IMG/VR virus record: IMGVR_UViG_3300032397_000003
Coordinates: 1-64,000 of that record
Source of the DNA: a virus
Strand: one strand, 5' to 3'
DNA length: 64,000 bases
Below, piece after piece: positions 40,159-48,268 of this stretch. Every line of letters starts with the position of its first letter. Within the stretch, counting starts at the first letter, position 1. The notes under the pieces are model-generated. The model saw only the letters and a program-made list of their open reading frames with translations, had not been told where the DNA came from and did no database searches. Position numbers and translations under genes: made by a program.

Positions 40159-40169
40159 GGAGAATTAAA

Positions 40170-40589
40170 ATGAGTGATAAATATTTTAAAGATAAAGCAG
40201 AAGAGTGTTTTAATGAAATTTTAGGTAACTTTAATGATAAAGGTAGTAAATTATATACTTCAGAAATAGAACATATAATTTACATGGCTTTAAAAGAAGT
40301 AGCAAGAGATCAAAGATATGCTTGTATAGAAGAGATAACTATAAATTGTATAAGTAATAATTTACCAGAAAATTTTCAATATCGTAAAGTTAAAGGTTTA
40401 TTACATAATGCTGAAATAAAAGATAAGGAAATTAACACTGTCTCAGAACTTCATAAATGTATTGGTTGTGGTAAAACTGGAGAAGATGTTACATTTGGAC
40501 CTGATCCATATAGTGAGGATGTAAATGGGGATAGTACTACTGTTTGGGAGTGTACTAATTGTAGAAATATAAGTGCTAGTGATATATAA
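40170..40589 (+). CDS. early protein with C-terminal zinc ribbon (139 aa)
   Basis: The first 85 residues are helical. The end carries C-I-G-C-G (about residues 98-102) and W-E-C-T-N-C-R-N (about 129-136), a zinc ribbon. A GGAG site precedes the start. It may be a nucleic-acid-binding or adapter protein. No family is recognised. Confidence 0.65.
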   Translation: MSDKYFKDKAEECFNEILGNFNDKGSKLYTSEIEHIIYMALKEVARDQRYACIEEITINCISNNLPENFQYRKVKGLLHNAEIKDKEINTVSELHKCIGCGKTGEDVTFGPDPYSEDVNGDSTTVWECTNCRNISASDI

Positions 40590-40598
40590 GGAGAAAGT

Positions 40599-40895
40599 AT
40601 GAAAAGAAATTATTGGCCACTATTTATATTGTTCACAATCATTGGGTCTGTAGCAATATATTATATGCTTAAAAGTCCTGAATTACAAATATTAGGATTT
40701 AATATGTTTTTCTCTTGGTTTTTAGTTAATGCCTTTGGAGGAATATACTTTAGTAGTCTACCTAGAGATGAAAATTCTATTATCTCATATTATTATGTGA
40801 CCAAATGTATTTATTGTGATAGTGTTATTATAGATTCAAATATCTGCACTGGTTGTGGAAGTGAAATTTTTTATGAAGAGAGTTACAAATGTTAA
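40599..40895 (+). CDS. membrane protein with a zinc-ribbon tail (98 aa)
   Basis: Two hydrophobic segments (about residues 6-24, YWPLFILFTIIGSVAIYYM, and 33-52, LGFNMFFSWFLVNAFGGIYF) are followed by a zinc ribbon C-I-Y-C...C-T-G-C-G. It overlaps the helicase gene start by 7 bases. The combination of membrane anchor and zinc ribbon is unusual. Its function is unknown. Confidence 0.65.
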   Translation: MKRNYWPLFILFTIIGSVAIYYMLKSPELQILGFNMFFSWFLVNAFGGIYFSSLPRDENSIISYYYVTKCIYCDSVIIDSNICTGCGSEIFYEESYKC

Positions 40896-43015
40896 CAGAA
40901 GAGCAGAAGTTAATAGTACAAAACGATGATCAACATATCCTTTGTGTAGCCAATGCGGGAACTGGAAAGACATTTACGGTAATAGAAAAGTTAGATCACC
41001 TTATAAATAAACAAAATATCCTTCCTGAGAGAATATTACTCACTTCTTTTTCAAGAGTTGCAAGTAATGAACTATATGAGAAAGCTTTAAAGAAAGTAGG
41101 TATACAGAAAGCAGATAAGATTATGATTGGAACACTTCATGCAATTTGTTATAAAGTAGTTTTAGAGAATTTGGATAAATGTAATCTTAAAGCTATAAAT
41201 ATAGTTAATGAAAGTTATCTTTCAGCTATTGCTTTTAATAAACACCCTGATATCTTTAAAGCTAGAAAGGAAGCTGTAAAAGTCACTTCCATGTATAGAA
41301 GAGAGCTATTATTAGGAAAAGAACAAAGACCAGACAGAATGGGATTAGCTGAGTTTAATGCTATTAAAGAAGCTCAAACAATTATGGAAGCGGATAATAA
41401 AATATTGTTTGATGATTTAATGATTAAGACAGTGCAATTATTTAATAAGTATCCTGAGATAAATAAAACATGGACTGATAAGTTTGATATAATAATATGT
41501 GATGAGGTACAGGATACAAATTTAATTCAATGGACTATAATTGATTTACTTAGAACATTTGAAACAAGAACAATGATGGTTGGAGATGCAAAGCAAAACA
41601 TATATGCCTTTAGGGGATGTCAGCATGGATATATGACACAACATAGGACTAGAAATAATTCAAAAGTATTTACTCTATCTGAAACATTTAGATTTGGACA
41701 AAACTTTGCTAATCTTTCAAATAGAATTATTGAGAATTTAGAATTAGATTCTATTTATAAAAAAGAAACAGTTACAAATGTTGATTGTACAAATGAACCT
41801 GAGTTTCATGCTTTATCCACTGAGAGTCAAGTTCAATTTATATTTGAAGATATAGTAAAGAAACAAGCAAGTGGTATATCTTATAAAGATTTTAATATTG
41901 TTTATCGCTACAATAAAGAATCACTTCCTTTTATGAAGAAGTTTATAGAAGAAAGAATTCCTTTTGAAACTAAGTCAGGGGATATATTTGAAAGAGCGGA
42001 ATTAAAATTTGTACTTAGAAGTTATGGACTTCTTGTAGATTTTAGAATATCAGATTGTATAGAACTTTTTGGAATGTTTCCTAATTTTATAGGTGACAAA
42101 ACTTTGACAAAAGTTTATAATGATTGTCCTACAAAAGGTTCAGTAATTGAACTACTAGACTTTGCAGTAAGATTTGATATTGAAGGAGTTGGATTTAAAA
42201 AGAAACAATCATTATCAGAAATGAAAGCAAGATTTAATGCTCTTAATAGATATATACATTCTGAAGTAAAAGATAGACCACAGTTTATTGATATAGCAAA
42301 TATTATGAATATGGATGAGACTAAGTTTATGTTGAAAGAGTCTGAGGAGAATGAAAATCCATCAGAAGATAGATATGCTTTTTTAGATTTTTTTCAAGAA
42401 AATTATAATAAATCAGAATGTAAAAATCCTCTTGATTGGTTTACTGAAGTTTCTTTAAATGGGCACAAAGTAAAAGAAAAGGTTAATGATAAAGTTCAAC
42501 TTAAAACTATTCATGGATGTAAAGGACAGTCATTACCAATTGTTTATCTTGTAGCTAATAGAATTTGTGATCCTATGTTTATCAATAATGAAGAGGATAT
42601 TGAAAATGAAAAGTATGTTCTTTACGTTTCGACATCTAGATCGGAGAAATACTTAGGAATATTTATCTCTAATCCAAAACAATTTAGATTTAATTTTATA
42701 TTTCCAGAAAATTGGGTTAAAAAGTATCTTCAAAATGAAGATGATAAGATTGAAAATGTAAATGGTTTTAATATTGCAGAATCTATTCTAAATACATTAA
42801 AAAATAATTATAAGATTAAGAAAAAAAGTTATAAGTCTGTAATAAATGAAAAATGTATTCCGGTAAGTAATACAGAAAGAGCAATTCAATTTTCACAAAA
42901 AGGTGAAAATATATGGCTTCCGATTAGTTTACTTGGATATGATGATAATAGATTTTTTCTTGAAGATTGGGTTATAACTAAAAATAAATATGGAAAGTAT
43001 GTTGAAAAATACTAA
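40889..43015 (+). CDS. UvrD/Rep-type SF1 helicase (708 aa)
   Basis: Motif Q and Walker A appear as E-E-Q-K-L-I-V and A-N-A-G-T-G-K-T (about residues 21-28). Walker B is I-C-D-E-V-Q-D-T-N (about 204-212), and later motifs are G-D-A-K-Q-N-I-Y-A-F-R-G (about 232) and T-I-H-G-C-K-G-Q-S (about 537). This is a complete superfamily 1A helicase, similar in length to UvrD. It would unwind DNA in repair or replication. The start codon overlaps the preceding gene. Its stop forms part of a TACTAATAA motif. Confidence 0.85.
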   Translation: MLTEEQKLIVQNDDQHILCVANAGTGKTFTVIEKLDHLINKQNILPERILLTSFSRVASNELYEKALKKVGIQKADKIMIGTLHAICYKVVLENLDKCNLKAINIVNESYLSAIAFNKHPDIFKARKEAVKVTSMYRRELLLGKEQRPDRMGLAEFNAIKEAQTIMEADNKILFDDLMIKTVQLFNKYPEINKTWTDKFDIIICDEVQDTNLIQWTIIDLLRTFETRTMMVGDAKQNIYAFRGCQHGYMTQHRTRNNSKVFTLSETFRFGQNFANLSNRIIENLELDSIYKKETVTNVDCTNEPEFHALSTESQVQFIFEDIVKKQASGISYKDFNIVYRYNKESLPFMKKFIEERIPFETKSGDIFERAELKFVLRSYGLLVDFRISDCIELFGMFPNFIGDKTLTKVYNDCPTKGSVIELLDFAVRFDIEGVGFKKKQSLSEMKARFNALNRYIHSEVKDRPQFIDIANIMNMDETKFMLKESEENENPSEDRYAFLDFFQENYNKSECKNPLDWFTEVSLNGHKVKEKVNDKVQLKTIHGCKGQSLPIVYLVANRICDPMFINNEEDIENEKYVLYVSTSRSEKYLGIFISNPKQFRFNFIFPENWVKKYLQNEDDKIENVNGFNIAESILNTLKNNYKIKKKSYKSVINEKCIPVSNTERAIQFSQKGENIWLPISLLGYDDNRFFLEDWVITKNKYGKYVEKY

Positions 43016-43018
43016 TAA
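43010..43018 (+). promoter_or_regulatory. TACTAATAA motif at the helicase stop codon
   Basis: TACTAATAAATAG, where TAC TAA is the last codon and stop of the helicase gene. It could be a first promoter for 43180-44709, but it may be chance. Confidence 0.35.
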
Positions 43019-43179
43019 ATAGTTGATTTTTATATACATTATAAGTTAATGGGGGGGGGTATGGTATGTAACCGTGAAAGGTTATGAGAAAAATCAGTCT
43101 ATACTAATTAAAAAGTTACAAGGGTAACAAACAAAAATTTAAGTCACTTATATGTGGCAAACAAAGGAAGAGGTATCAA
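43016..43179 (+). promoter_or_regulatory. long leader of the SSB candidate, with G-tract and hairpins
   Basis: This 164-base gap has no gene. It holds a run of 9 G (43051-43059), a hairpin TAACC/GGTTA (43069-43084), a promoter motif at 43100, and a hairpin GTTAC/GTAAC (43115-43128). TGTAAC in the first can also pair with GTTACA in the second. A mini frame MGGGYGM runs over the G-tract. It may be an autoregulatory leader, as in T4 gene 32. Confidence 0.5.
43100..43112 (+). promoter_or_regulatory. TACTAATTAA-type promoter motif
   Basis: TATACTAATTAAA, about 68 bases before the SSB candidate, between the two hairpins of its leader. Confidence 0.6.
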
Positions 43180-44709
43180 ATGTCAACAGAGAATCAATCA
43201 CCAGCAGTAGATGTATTTGCACAAGCTCTCGCAAAAAGAAATCAACAAAAAACAGAACAGGAAGAAGCTAAAAACAATCAAGGGTCTTATGAGTATGAAC
43301 AAGTGGAAACAGTTGGTCTAGTCAGAGATAAAGAGATTGTTGGTAGAATTATGGGTGCTCCTGTAGAAGTAAGAACATTACCTACAGACTGTAAACTTAT
43401 TCTTCAATCAAGTATAGTAAAAGCTGATAAAAAAGGTTATGTTAAAATTACTTGGCCTATGATTGAGAAAAAAGGAAAAAATGTACCTGATCCAGAATGG
43501 ATTGTATCAAAACTTTATGATACAGTATTTAAAAAGAAATGGGTAAAGTTCTCAGAAGGTATTCTAAAAGATGCTGATGGAAAAGTTTATCCTGCTGATC
43601 ATAAAACAGCAAGACAGAAAGATGGCATGTATGTTTATGATCATGCTCGTACAAAGATTTACGAAGAAATGGATGGCAATACAAAAGTAGGTGATCTTTA
43701 TCCTCCTAAGTTTGCCCCAGGTCAAAGAGTAATTTGTAATTGGATTGATAGACATGATTCATGGTGTAAAGATAACAAACATTCAAAGGTACTTACAGCA
43801 TCAAAGAAACCTTATGAGAAAATAGCAACAGATGGGACTAAAACAACTATCTATTTTTCTGATACAGGAATTCCTGGTGGATTGTATGATAAGATTTTTG
43901 AATACTCTCAAGCTGTTGGAACTATGGATAATGATCTTGTAATTACAAAGATTGAAAAAGATTATAAAGTATTTGATAGTACAGATACAAAGTTTATTAC
44001 TCCTGAATCAGCAAAACTTGGAGTAAAGACAAAAATATCAGAGGAAGAAAAATCTTATGCTCTTTATGATCTTGATAAATTGTATGCAGTATCTTCTTAT
44101 TCAAAGATTAAAAAACATCTATCACCTTTATTTAAACTTTGTGATGCAGAACTCAATACAAATTTCATGACTGAGCTTGAAGAACTTTGTAAAATAGAAG
44201 AAGCAGAAAGAAAAGCTAAAAAAGATGAAGTAAGTGTTTATTATATCAATCCTGAATCAGGGGCTTATGGTATTACTACAACTGAAGATTTACATGAGTT
44301 AATAGAATCAGATGAAAATGTAATGGAAGTAACAAAAGAACAGCATGACCAATTTGTTGCTCAAGAGTCCAAACTAAATCCTGAAGTTGCTACAACTCAA
44401 CTAGTTGATGCTACTCCAGAAGAACCTAAAGTACAAACAGCTTCAAGAAGAGGGGCTTCAGTAGAAACTTCTAAAGTAACTGAAGATCAGTGTAAAGCTA
44501 ATTTTCCAAATTGGGAAAAACTTTCAGATGAAGACAAAAAATTTATGTTTGAATTTATTGTTAAGTTTGATGGTAATGTTCCTGTATATAAGGACAATAC
44601 TCCACTTGGTTGTGCTGATGAGACATGTGTATTTCCAGGAACTGATAGAATGACTATTGTACCCGTGGAAGTTCATACTTGTCCAGTATGTGGAAGATTT
44701 TTAGAGTAG
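43180..44709 (+). CDS. ssDNA-binding protein candidate, gp32-like (509 aa)
   Basis: The N-terminal basic and Q-rich stretch, a central beta-rich core with V-K-I-T-W-P and W-V-K-F-S-E, and G-I-P-G-G-L-Y-D-K-I-F-E (about residue 230) followed by N-D-L-V-I-T-K match the plan of T4-type gp32 DNA-binding proteins. The C-terminal part (about residues 380-509) is extra, with A/E-rich linkers and a terminal C-P-V-C-G zinc pair. The gene has its own promoter, a structured leader and its own terminator, as expected for an abundant, regulated SSB. Confidence 0.55.
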   Translation: MSTENQSPAVDVFAQALAKRNQQKTEQEEAKNNQGSYEYEQVETVGLVRDKEIVGRIMGAPVEVRTLPTDCKLILQSSIVKADKKGYVKITWPMIEKKGKNVPDPEWIVSKLYDTVFKKKWVKFSEGILKDADGKVYPADHKTARQKDGMYVYDHARTKIYEEMDGNTKVGDLYPPKFAPGQRVICNWIDRHDSWCKDNKHSKVLTASKKPYEKIATDGTKTTIYFSDTGIPGGLYDKIFEYSQAVGTMDNDLVITKIEKDYKVFDSTDTKFITPESAKLGVKTKISEEEKSYALYDLDKLYAVSSYSKIKKHLSPLFKLCDAELNTNFMTELEELCKIEEAERKAKKDEVSVYYINPESGAYGITTTEDLHELIESDENVMEVTKEQHDQFVAQESKLNPEVATTQLVDATPEEPKVQTASRRGASVETSKVTEDQCKANFPNWEKLSDEDKKFMFEFIVKFDGNVPVYKDNTPLGCADETCVFPGTDRMTIVPVEVHTCPVCGRFLE

Positions 44710-44730
44710 ATTAAATTTTGTTTTATATCA

Positions 44731-44765
44731 AAATATCTATCTTGAAATATAGATAGATATTTTTA
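44731..44765 (+). terminator. intrinsic terminator after the SSB candidate
   Basis: AAATATCTATCT (44731-44742) pairs perfectly with AGATAGATATTT (44751-44762) around an 8-base loop, followed by T-rich sequence. The bipartite promoter of the next unit begins inside its last bases. Confidence 0.8.
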
Positions 44766-44794
44766 ATAAAGCAGAATTTTTCTATATATTATAA
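44762..44794 (+). promoter_or_regulatory. bipartite early-type promoter
   Basis: TTTAATAAA, 9 bases, TTCTATATATTATAA. The second block matches exactly, the first in its TTTAAT part. It precedes the gene 44836-45015. Confidence 0.7.
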
Positions 44795-44835
44795 AAATAA
44801 GGAGCTACTTATCTTTATAATTTAGGGGTTAAAAA

Positions 44836-45015
44836 ATGATATTAAAAACATGCCAAGAATGGCAAGAAGAATCAGATGTAATAGTTTATGATCCAGATGG
44901 ATGGGATAAAAAGAATTATGACTATTCATGGTTTGAAGAGAAGATATCTTTAGTAGAATTTGAAAAGAGATTTATTAAAAGTATATGTAAGAGGAAGAAT
45001 GACAGAACTATATAA
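44836..45015 (+). CDS. small conserved phage protein preceding the HNH gene (59 aa)
   Basis: The sequence is MILKTCQEWQEESDVIVYDP then a W-(D/F) and Y-rich middle ending KSICKRKNDRTI. The pattern K-T-C-x-E-W-x-E-E-S-D-V and D-P-D-G-W-D is one I remember as conserved in large phages next to HNH proteins. It overlaps the HNH gene by 17 bases. Unknown role. Confidence 0.65.
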   Translation: MILKTCQEWQEESDVIVYDPDGWDKKNYDYSWFEEKISLVEFEKRFIKSICKRKNDRTI

Positions 45016-45562
45016 ACTCAAAATACTAACTGAAGATGAATTTATAGAAAAATGTAGATCAGGTAAGTGTCTTAGACAAACCATCAAATCAAAACAATGT
45101 GAGAAAGAAACAAAACAAATTCAATGTTATAAAAAATATGTTTTAAAAAAAGAAAAAGATTGGAAGAAAGACCATGAAGAGAAGGATTATGAATGGGAGT
45201 CTCTCAAAGAAACTATAAAATTAAGGGACATGAGTTGTTTATTTGTAAAAATAGCTACTGTTCAAGAATTGAGTATCTTGGAGAAAAAAGAAGGGTGGTG
45301 GCTTCAAAAATTTATAGACGGGGCACATTTGATTTCCCGTGCAGAAGCCCCATCTCAAATTTACAATGTTAATAATGTTATTTTATTAAATAGATATATA
45401 CATTCTTGTTTAGATCAATTTATAAACCCTTTAACAGGGGAGTCTATGGGTATAGAAGGGAAAGCACAATGGATTACAAGAATAATGCAAGAAAATAAAT
45501 TATGGGATTCAAATTATGATTATTGGAATTTTAGACAAGATTTGCTTGGTATTACTAATTAA
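44999..45562 (+). CDS. HNH-type endonuclease-like protein (187 aa)
   Basis: I start at the ATG giving MTELYKLKILTEDEF, because AGAGGAAG precedes it; an in-frame TTG 39 bases upstream is less supported. Residues about 113-160 contain D-G-A-H-L-I-S-R...N-N-V-I-L-L-N-R-Y-I-H, the H, N and second H of an HNH nuclease, though the usual zinc-binding cysteines are absent. Its last codons (Thr-Asn-stop) lie inside a TACTAATTAA promoter motif. Either a homing-type or a recombination/packaging endonuclease. Confidence 0.65.
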   Translation: MTELYKLKILTEDEFIEKCRSGKCLRQTIKSKQCEKETKQIQCYKKYVLKKEKDWKKDHEEKDYEWESLKETIKLRDMSCLFVKIATVQELSILEKKEGWWLQKFIDGAHLISRAEAPSQIYNVNNVILLNRYIHSCLDQFINPLTGESMGIEGKAQWITRIMQENKLWDSNYDYWNFRQDLLGITN

Positions 45563-45564
45563 AA
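45552..45564 (+). promoter_or_regulatory. TACTAATTAA-type promoter motif overlapping the HNH stop
   Basis: TTACTAATTAAAA. ACT AAT TAA are the last two codons and the stop of the HNH gene. It may serve the gene 45645-45911. Confidence 0.45.
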
Positions 45565-45585
45565 TCTTGGATAGGTTTTGCAGGA

Positions 45586-45648
45586 ATGTGGTCAAGTGAA
45601 TATACTTATGATGACTTTTATAAAGAAATAACAGGAGAAGGGAAATGA
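45586..45648 (+). CDS. possible tiny coupled peptide (20 aa)
   Basis: The frame encodes MWSSEYTYDDFYKEITGEGK and its stop overlaps the next ATG. AGGA is only one base before the ATG, so the ribosome-binding site is doubtful. It may be a spurious frame. Confidence 0.3.
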   Translation: MWSSEYTYDDFYKEITGEGK

Positions 45649-45911
45649 ATGAACAACTAAAGAAAATATTAGATAAGAAACCTCCAACATTTGAGGAATT
45701 TCTTGATCCTAAAAATGGGTATATTACTGAAGATTTGTATAATCATTTAGTTAAAAAAGAACAACCAACAATGATTACAATTACTTTAGCAGAATATAAT
45801 ATGTTAAATGAAAGAGATTTCTGGCTCAATTGTTTAGAGAACGCAGGAGTAGATAATTGGGAAGGATTTGATTTAGCTTGTGATTTAAGAGATGAATATT
45901 TAAATGAGTAA
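45645..45911 (+). CDS. small acidic early protein (88 aa)
   Basis: It starts MNEQLKKILDKKPPTFEEFL and continues with helical and acidic sequence (WLNCLENAGVDNWEGFDLAC). A GGAGAAGGG site precedes the ATG. No family is recognised. A short protein-interaction domain is plausible. Confidence 0.65.
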   Translation: MNEQLKKILDKKPPTFEEFLDPKNGYITEDLYNHLVKKEQPTMITITLAEYNMLNERDFWLNCLENAGVDNWEGFDLACDLRDEYLNE

Positions 45912-46017
45912 AGAATTATTATTTGTACAATGTGAATTAAAGAGAAGACATGAAGATTTAGAGTTAGCTATAAAAAATTATAAAGGAGAAAAATTAAATG
46001 AATCAAATGATGATTGA
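45904..46017 (+). CDS. small coupled peptide (37 aa)
   Basis: The frame gives MSKELLFVQCELKRRHEDLE and ends KLNESNDD. It overlaps the previous stop and the next gene start. There is no strong ribosome-binding site, so the evidence is coupling only. Confidence 0.4.
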   Translation: MSKELLFVQCELKRRHEDLELAIKNYKGEKLNESNDD

Positions 46018-46441
46018 TAGTGTAATTGAAGAAATAAAATTAGATTTAGATTTTAGTGCTGCTGGGAGTAAAAGTTTTAGAAATCATGTACTTTGGGTTT
46101 TACCTAACTTTTTTAAAAATATTGATAATTTTCCTTCAGATAATTTAATATTAAGTTCACATTCAAAACTTTCAGCATTATTTTTTAATTATTGTTTATT
46201 TGATAATATTCCAGGTAGGAGATTACATTATCCTCAATTTTTAATTTTAGAATTATTTCAAGGTATTTCTAATAATACTTTTAATTTTAAAGAGCTTGCA
46301 AAATTACAGGAGAATATTTTAAAAAGAGCTACCTATCCGCATAGTATCTGCATAGATGGTGAAGGTACTGTTAAGGATAATGAAGTGTGGTTAGAGAATA
46401 AAAATAAAAAATTTAAAGTTATAAAATTTATAAATTTATAA
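45998..46441 (+). CDS. hypothetical early protein (147 aa)
   Basis: It begins MNQMMIDSVIEEIKLDLDFS. The middle has aromatic, membrane-like runs (ALFFNYCLFDNIPG) and the C terminus is basic. GGAG precedes the ATG. No known family is recognised. Confidence 0.65.
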   Translation: MNQMMIDSVIEEIKLDLDFSAAGSKSFRNHVLWVLPNFFKNIDNFPSDNLILSSHSKLSALFFNYCLFDNIPGRRLHYPQFLILELFQGISNNTFNFKELAKLQENILKRATYPHSICIDGEGTVKDNEVWLENKNKKFKVIKFINL

Positions 46442-46458
46442 AAGGAGATATATTAAAA

Positions 46459-46773
46459 ATGGTTAATCAAGTTTTGGTAGATGAATTAGTTAGTGATATA
46501 CAATCAGGTAAAAAAGATTTACGAGAATGTATAGAAGATTATGAAAGACAGTTAGATGAAGAAGATGGAACTTTTGCTATACAGTTAATAAGGGAACAGG
46601 AAATTTCTTATGAAGCTGAAATAGAATCTTTAGAAGATGATATAAGTTCTTTAGAAGAAAGATTAGATAGTAAAAATTATCTTATAGAAGAATTAAGAGT
46701 CACTATAAGTAATCAAGAAAAAGAAATATATAGGTTAGAACTTATTATAAAAGATTTTGGTGATAGTAGATGA
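46459..46773 (+). CDS. coiled-coil early protein (104 aa)
   Basis: From about residue 30 to 100 the sequence is one long coiled-coil (EAEIESLEDDISSLEERLDS, then ELRVTISNQEKEIYRLELII). GGAG precedes the start. It is coupled to the next small zinc protein (ATGA). A tether or adapter role is plausible. Confidence 0.65.
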   Translation: MVNQVLVDELVSDIQSGKKDLRECIEDYERQLDEEDGTFAIQLIREQEISYEAEIESLEDDISSLEERLDSKNYLIEELRVTISNQEKEIYRLELIIKDFGDSR

Positions 46774-46916
46774 AACAAGAAAAAGAAAAACCAGTCAAAT
46801 ATTATGAATTTTTTTGTAGTAATGAAAATTGTAATCATGAGTGGTTAAGTAAGAATGAGGATAATATTTGTCCTGAATGTAAAGGAACAATACTTGAGTT
46901 CGCAAAATTACGCTAA
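46770..46916 (+). CDS. small zinc-binding protein (48 aa)
   Basis: The frame encodes MKQEKEKPVKYYEFFCSNEN with C-x-x-x-x-C, H and a later C-P-E-C. The four or five ligands make a zinc ribbon. Its stop lies next to the RecA promoter motif. Its function is unknown. Confidence 0.6.
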   Translation: MKQEKEKPVKYYEFFCSNENCNHEWLSKNEDNICPECKGTILEFAKLR

Positions 46917-46927
46917 TACTAATTAAA
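46915..46927 (+). promoter_or_regulatory. TACTAATTAA-type promoter motif
   Basis: AATACTAATTAAA, 23 bases before the recA start. Confidence 0.65.
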
Positions 46928-46949
46928 AAACATATAAGGAGAATAAAGA

Positions 46950-48176
46950 ATGTCATCAGTACAAGACATGGTTAAAGAAAAAATGAAGATTCTAGAAGGC
47001 GGTGCTTTAAAAGAACTTCATAAAACATTTGGAGAGAATTCCTATTATATAGGAAAGAAAACAATTCCTCAAGTACCTTTGATATGTAGCTCAGGGTCAT
47101 TGAATCTTGATGAAGCATTAGGAATTGGAGGATGGCCAGCAGGAAGAATTATTGAGATTGGTGGTCAAGAATCATCAGGTAAATCCACTCTTACTCTTAT
47201 TAACATTGCAGAGTGTCAAAGAAAAGGAATGTTATGTGCTTATGTGGATGCAGAGCAATCATTTGACCCGGGATGGGCAGCTAAATTAAATGTTGACGTG
47301 GAAAATTTACTTGTAGTACAACCTGACTATTGCGAAGAAGCTTTTAATATGTTAAGAGTTATTTTAGATTCAAGTGTAATGAGTTTAGTAGTAGTTGACT
47401 CAACTAATTCAATGATTCCTAAGAGACTTTTTGAAGGCGATCCAGGGGATTCAGGAATGGGATTAGCAGCAAGAATATTTTCGCAGGAACTTCCTATTAT
47501 TAGAACTAAATGTACAAATACAGGAACGACTGTTATATTTCTTTCGCAAGTAAGAAGTAAGATTGGGGGATATGGTAATCCGGATGTAATCGGGGTAGGA
47601 AATGCTCTTAAATTCTATTCAAGTATTCGTATTAAGACTTCTAAAGCAGAAGTAGAAAAAACTGATGAAGAAGGACAAGAAAAAGTTGATGTAAATATGT
47701 CTATCTTTAAAAACAAAGTTGGTATTCCATTTAAGAAAGCATCTTTTACTCTTAATACAGGTAAGGATGGTGAGTATGGAATAGATACTATGAAAGAGCT
47801 TATAGAGTATGCTATTAGATATGAGATGGTTAAGAAAGCAGGTTCATGGTTTTCTTATATGCCAGTAGGAGGAGCTGAAGAAAAGCTTGGACAAGGTATG
47901 CCCAATGTTAAAAAGTTCTTTAAAGAAAATCCTGTAGTATTTGAAAAAGTAAGAGGGGATATTCTACAGAAGATTCAAGATGCAAGAAATGTTGCTGTAG
48001 GAGTTACTCCAGATTCTTTCAATAGTGTTATGTCTGCTGTAGAAGATAAGCCTAAAAGAAGAAGTAAAAAAGAGGAAGCTGTTGAAGAAAAAGTATTAGA
48101 TATTAAAGAAGCTGAACTTATTCCTGATGCAGAAACTCTAGAATATATGAAAGAAGTAGGAGAAATAGATAAATAA
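46950..48176 (+). CDS. recA: RecA/UvsX-type recombinase (408 aa)
   Basis: The Walker A motif is G-G-Q-E-S-S-G-K-S-T (about residues 71-80). Walker B V-V-D-S-T-N lies near residue 150. V-I-F-L-S-Q-V-R and the loop region (G-Y-G-N-P-D-V-I-G-V-G-N-A) fit RecA. The C-terminal 60 residues are acidic and charged. The length is close to RecA proteins. It has its own promoter motif and GGAG site. It would pair strands during recombination-dependent replication together with the SSB candidate and the Rad50-like protein at 51549. Confidence 0.9.
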   Translation: MSSVQDMVKEKMKILEGGALKELHKTFGENSYYIGKKTIPQVPLICSSGSLNLDEALGIGGWPAGRIIEIGGQESSGKSTLTLINIAECQRKGMLCAYVDAEQSFDPGWAAKLNVDVENLLVVQPDYCEEAFNMLRVILDSSVMSLVVVDSTNSMIPKRLFEGDPGDSGMGLAARIFSQELPIIRTKCTNTGTTVIFLSQVRSKIGGYGNPDVIGVGNALKFYSSIRIKTSKAEVEKTDEEGQEKVDVNMSIFKNKVGIPFKKASFTLNTGKDGEYGIDTMKELIEYAIRYEMVKKAGSWFSYMPVGGAEEKLGQGMPNVKKFFKENPVVFEKVRGDILQKIQDARNVAVGVTPDSFNSVMSAVEDKPKRRSKKEEAVEEKVLDIKEAELIPDAETLEYMKEVGEIDK

Positions 48177-48178
48177 AG

Positions 48179-48211
48179 TTTAATTTTATCGAAAAATTCT
48201 ATATATTATAA
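48179..48211 (+). promoter_or_regulatory. bipartite early-type promoter
   Basis: TTTAATTTT, 9 bases, TTCTATATATTATAA, both blocks exact, right after the recA stop. It drives the repeat protein gene 48269. Confidence 0.7.
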
Positions 48212-48268
48212 GTAGATAGTAAGATTAAACTTTTACTGTCTACTAAATATTTTAACTAAGGAGAAATT

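Noticed and set aside
45586-45648. Second homing-endonuclease relic after the HNH gene
   Set aside because: A stretch near 45561 (AAATCTTGGATAGGTTTTG) resembles the sequence just before the relic at 60004, but the translated frame shows no similarity to the endonuclease C terminus.
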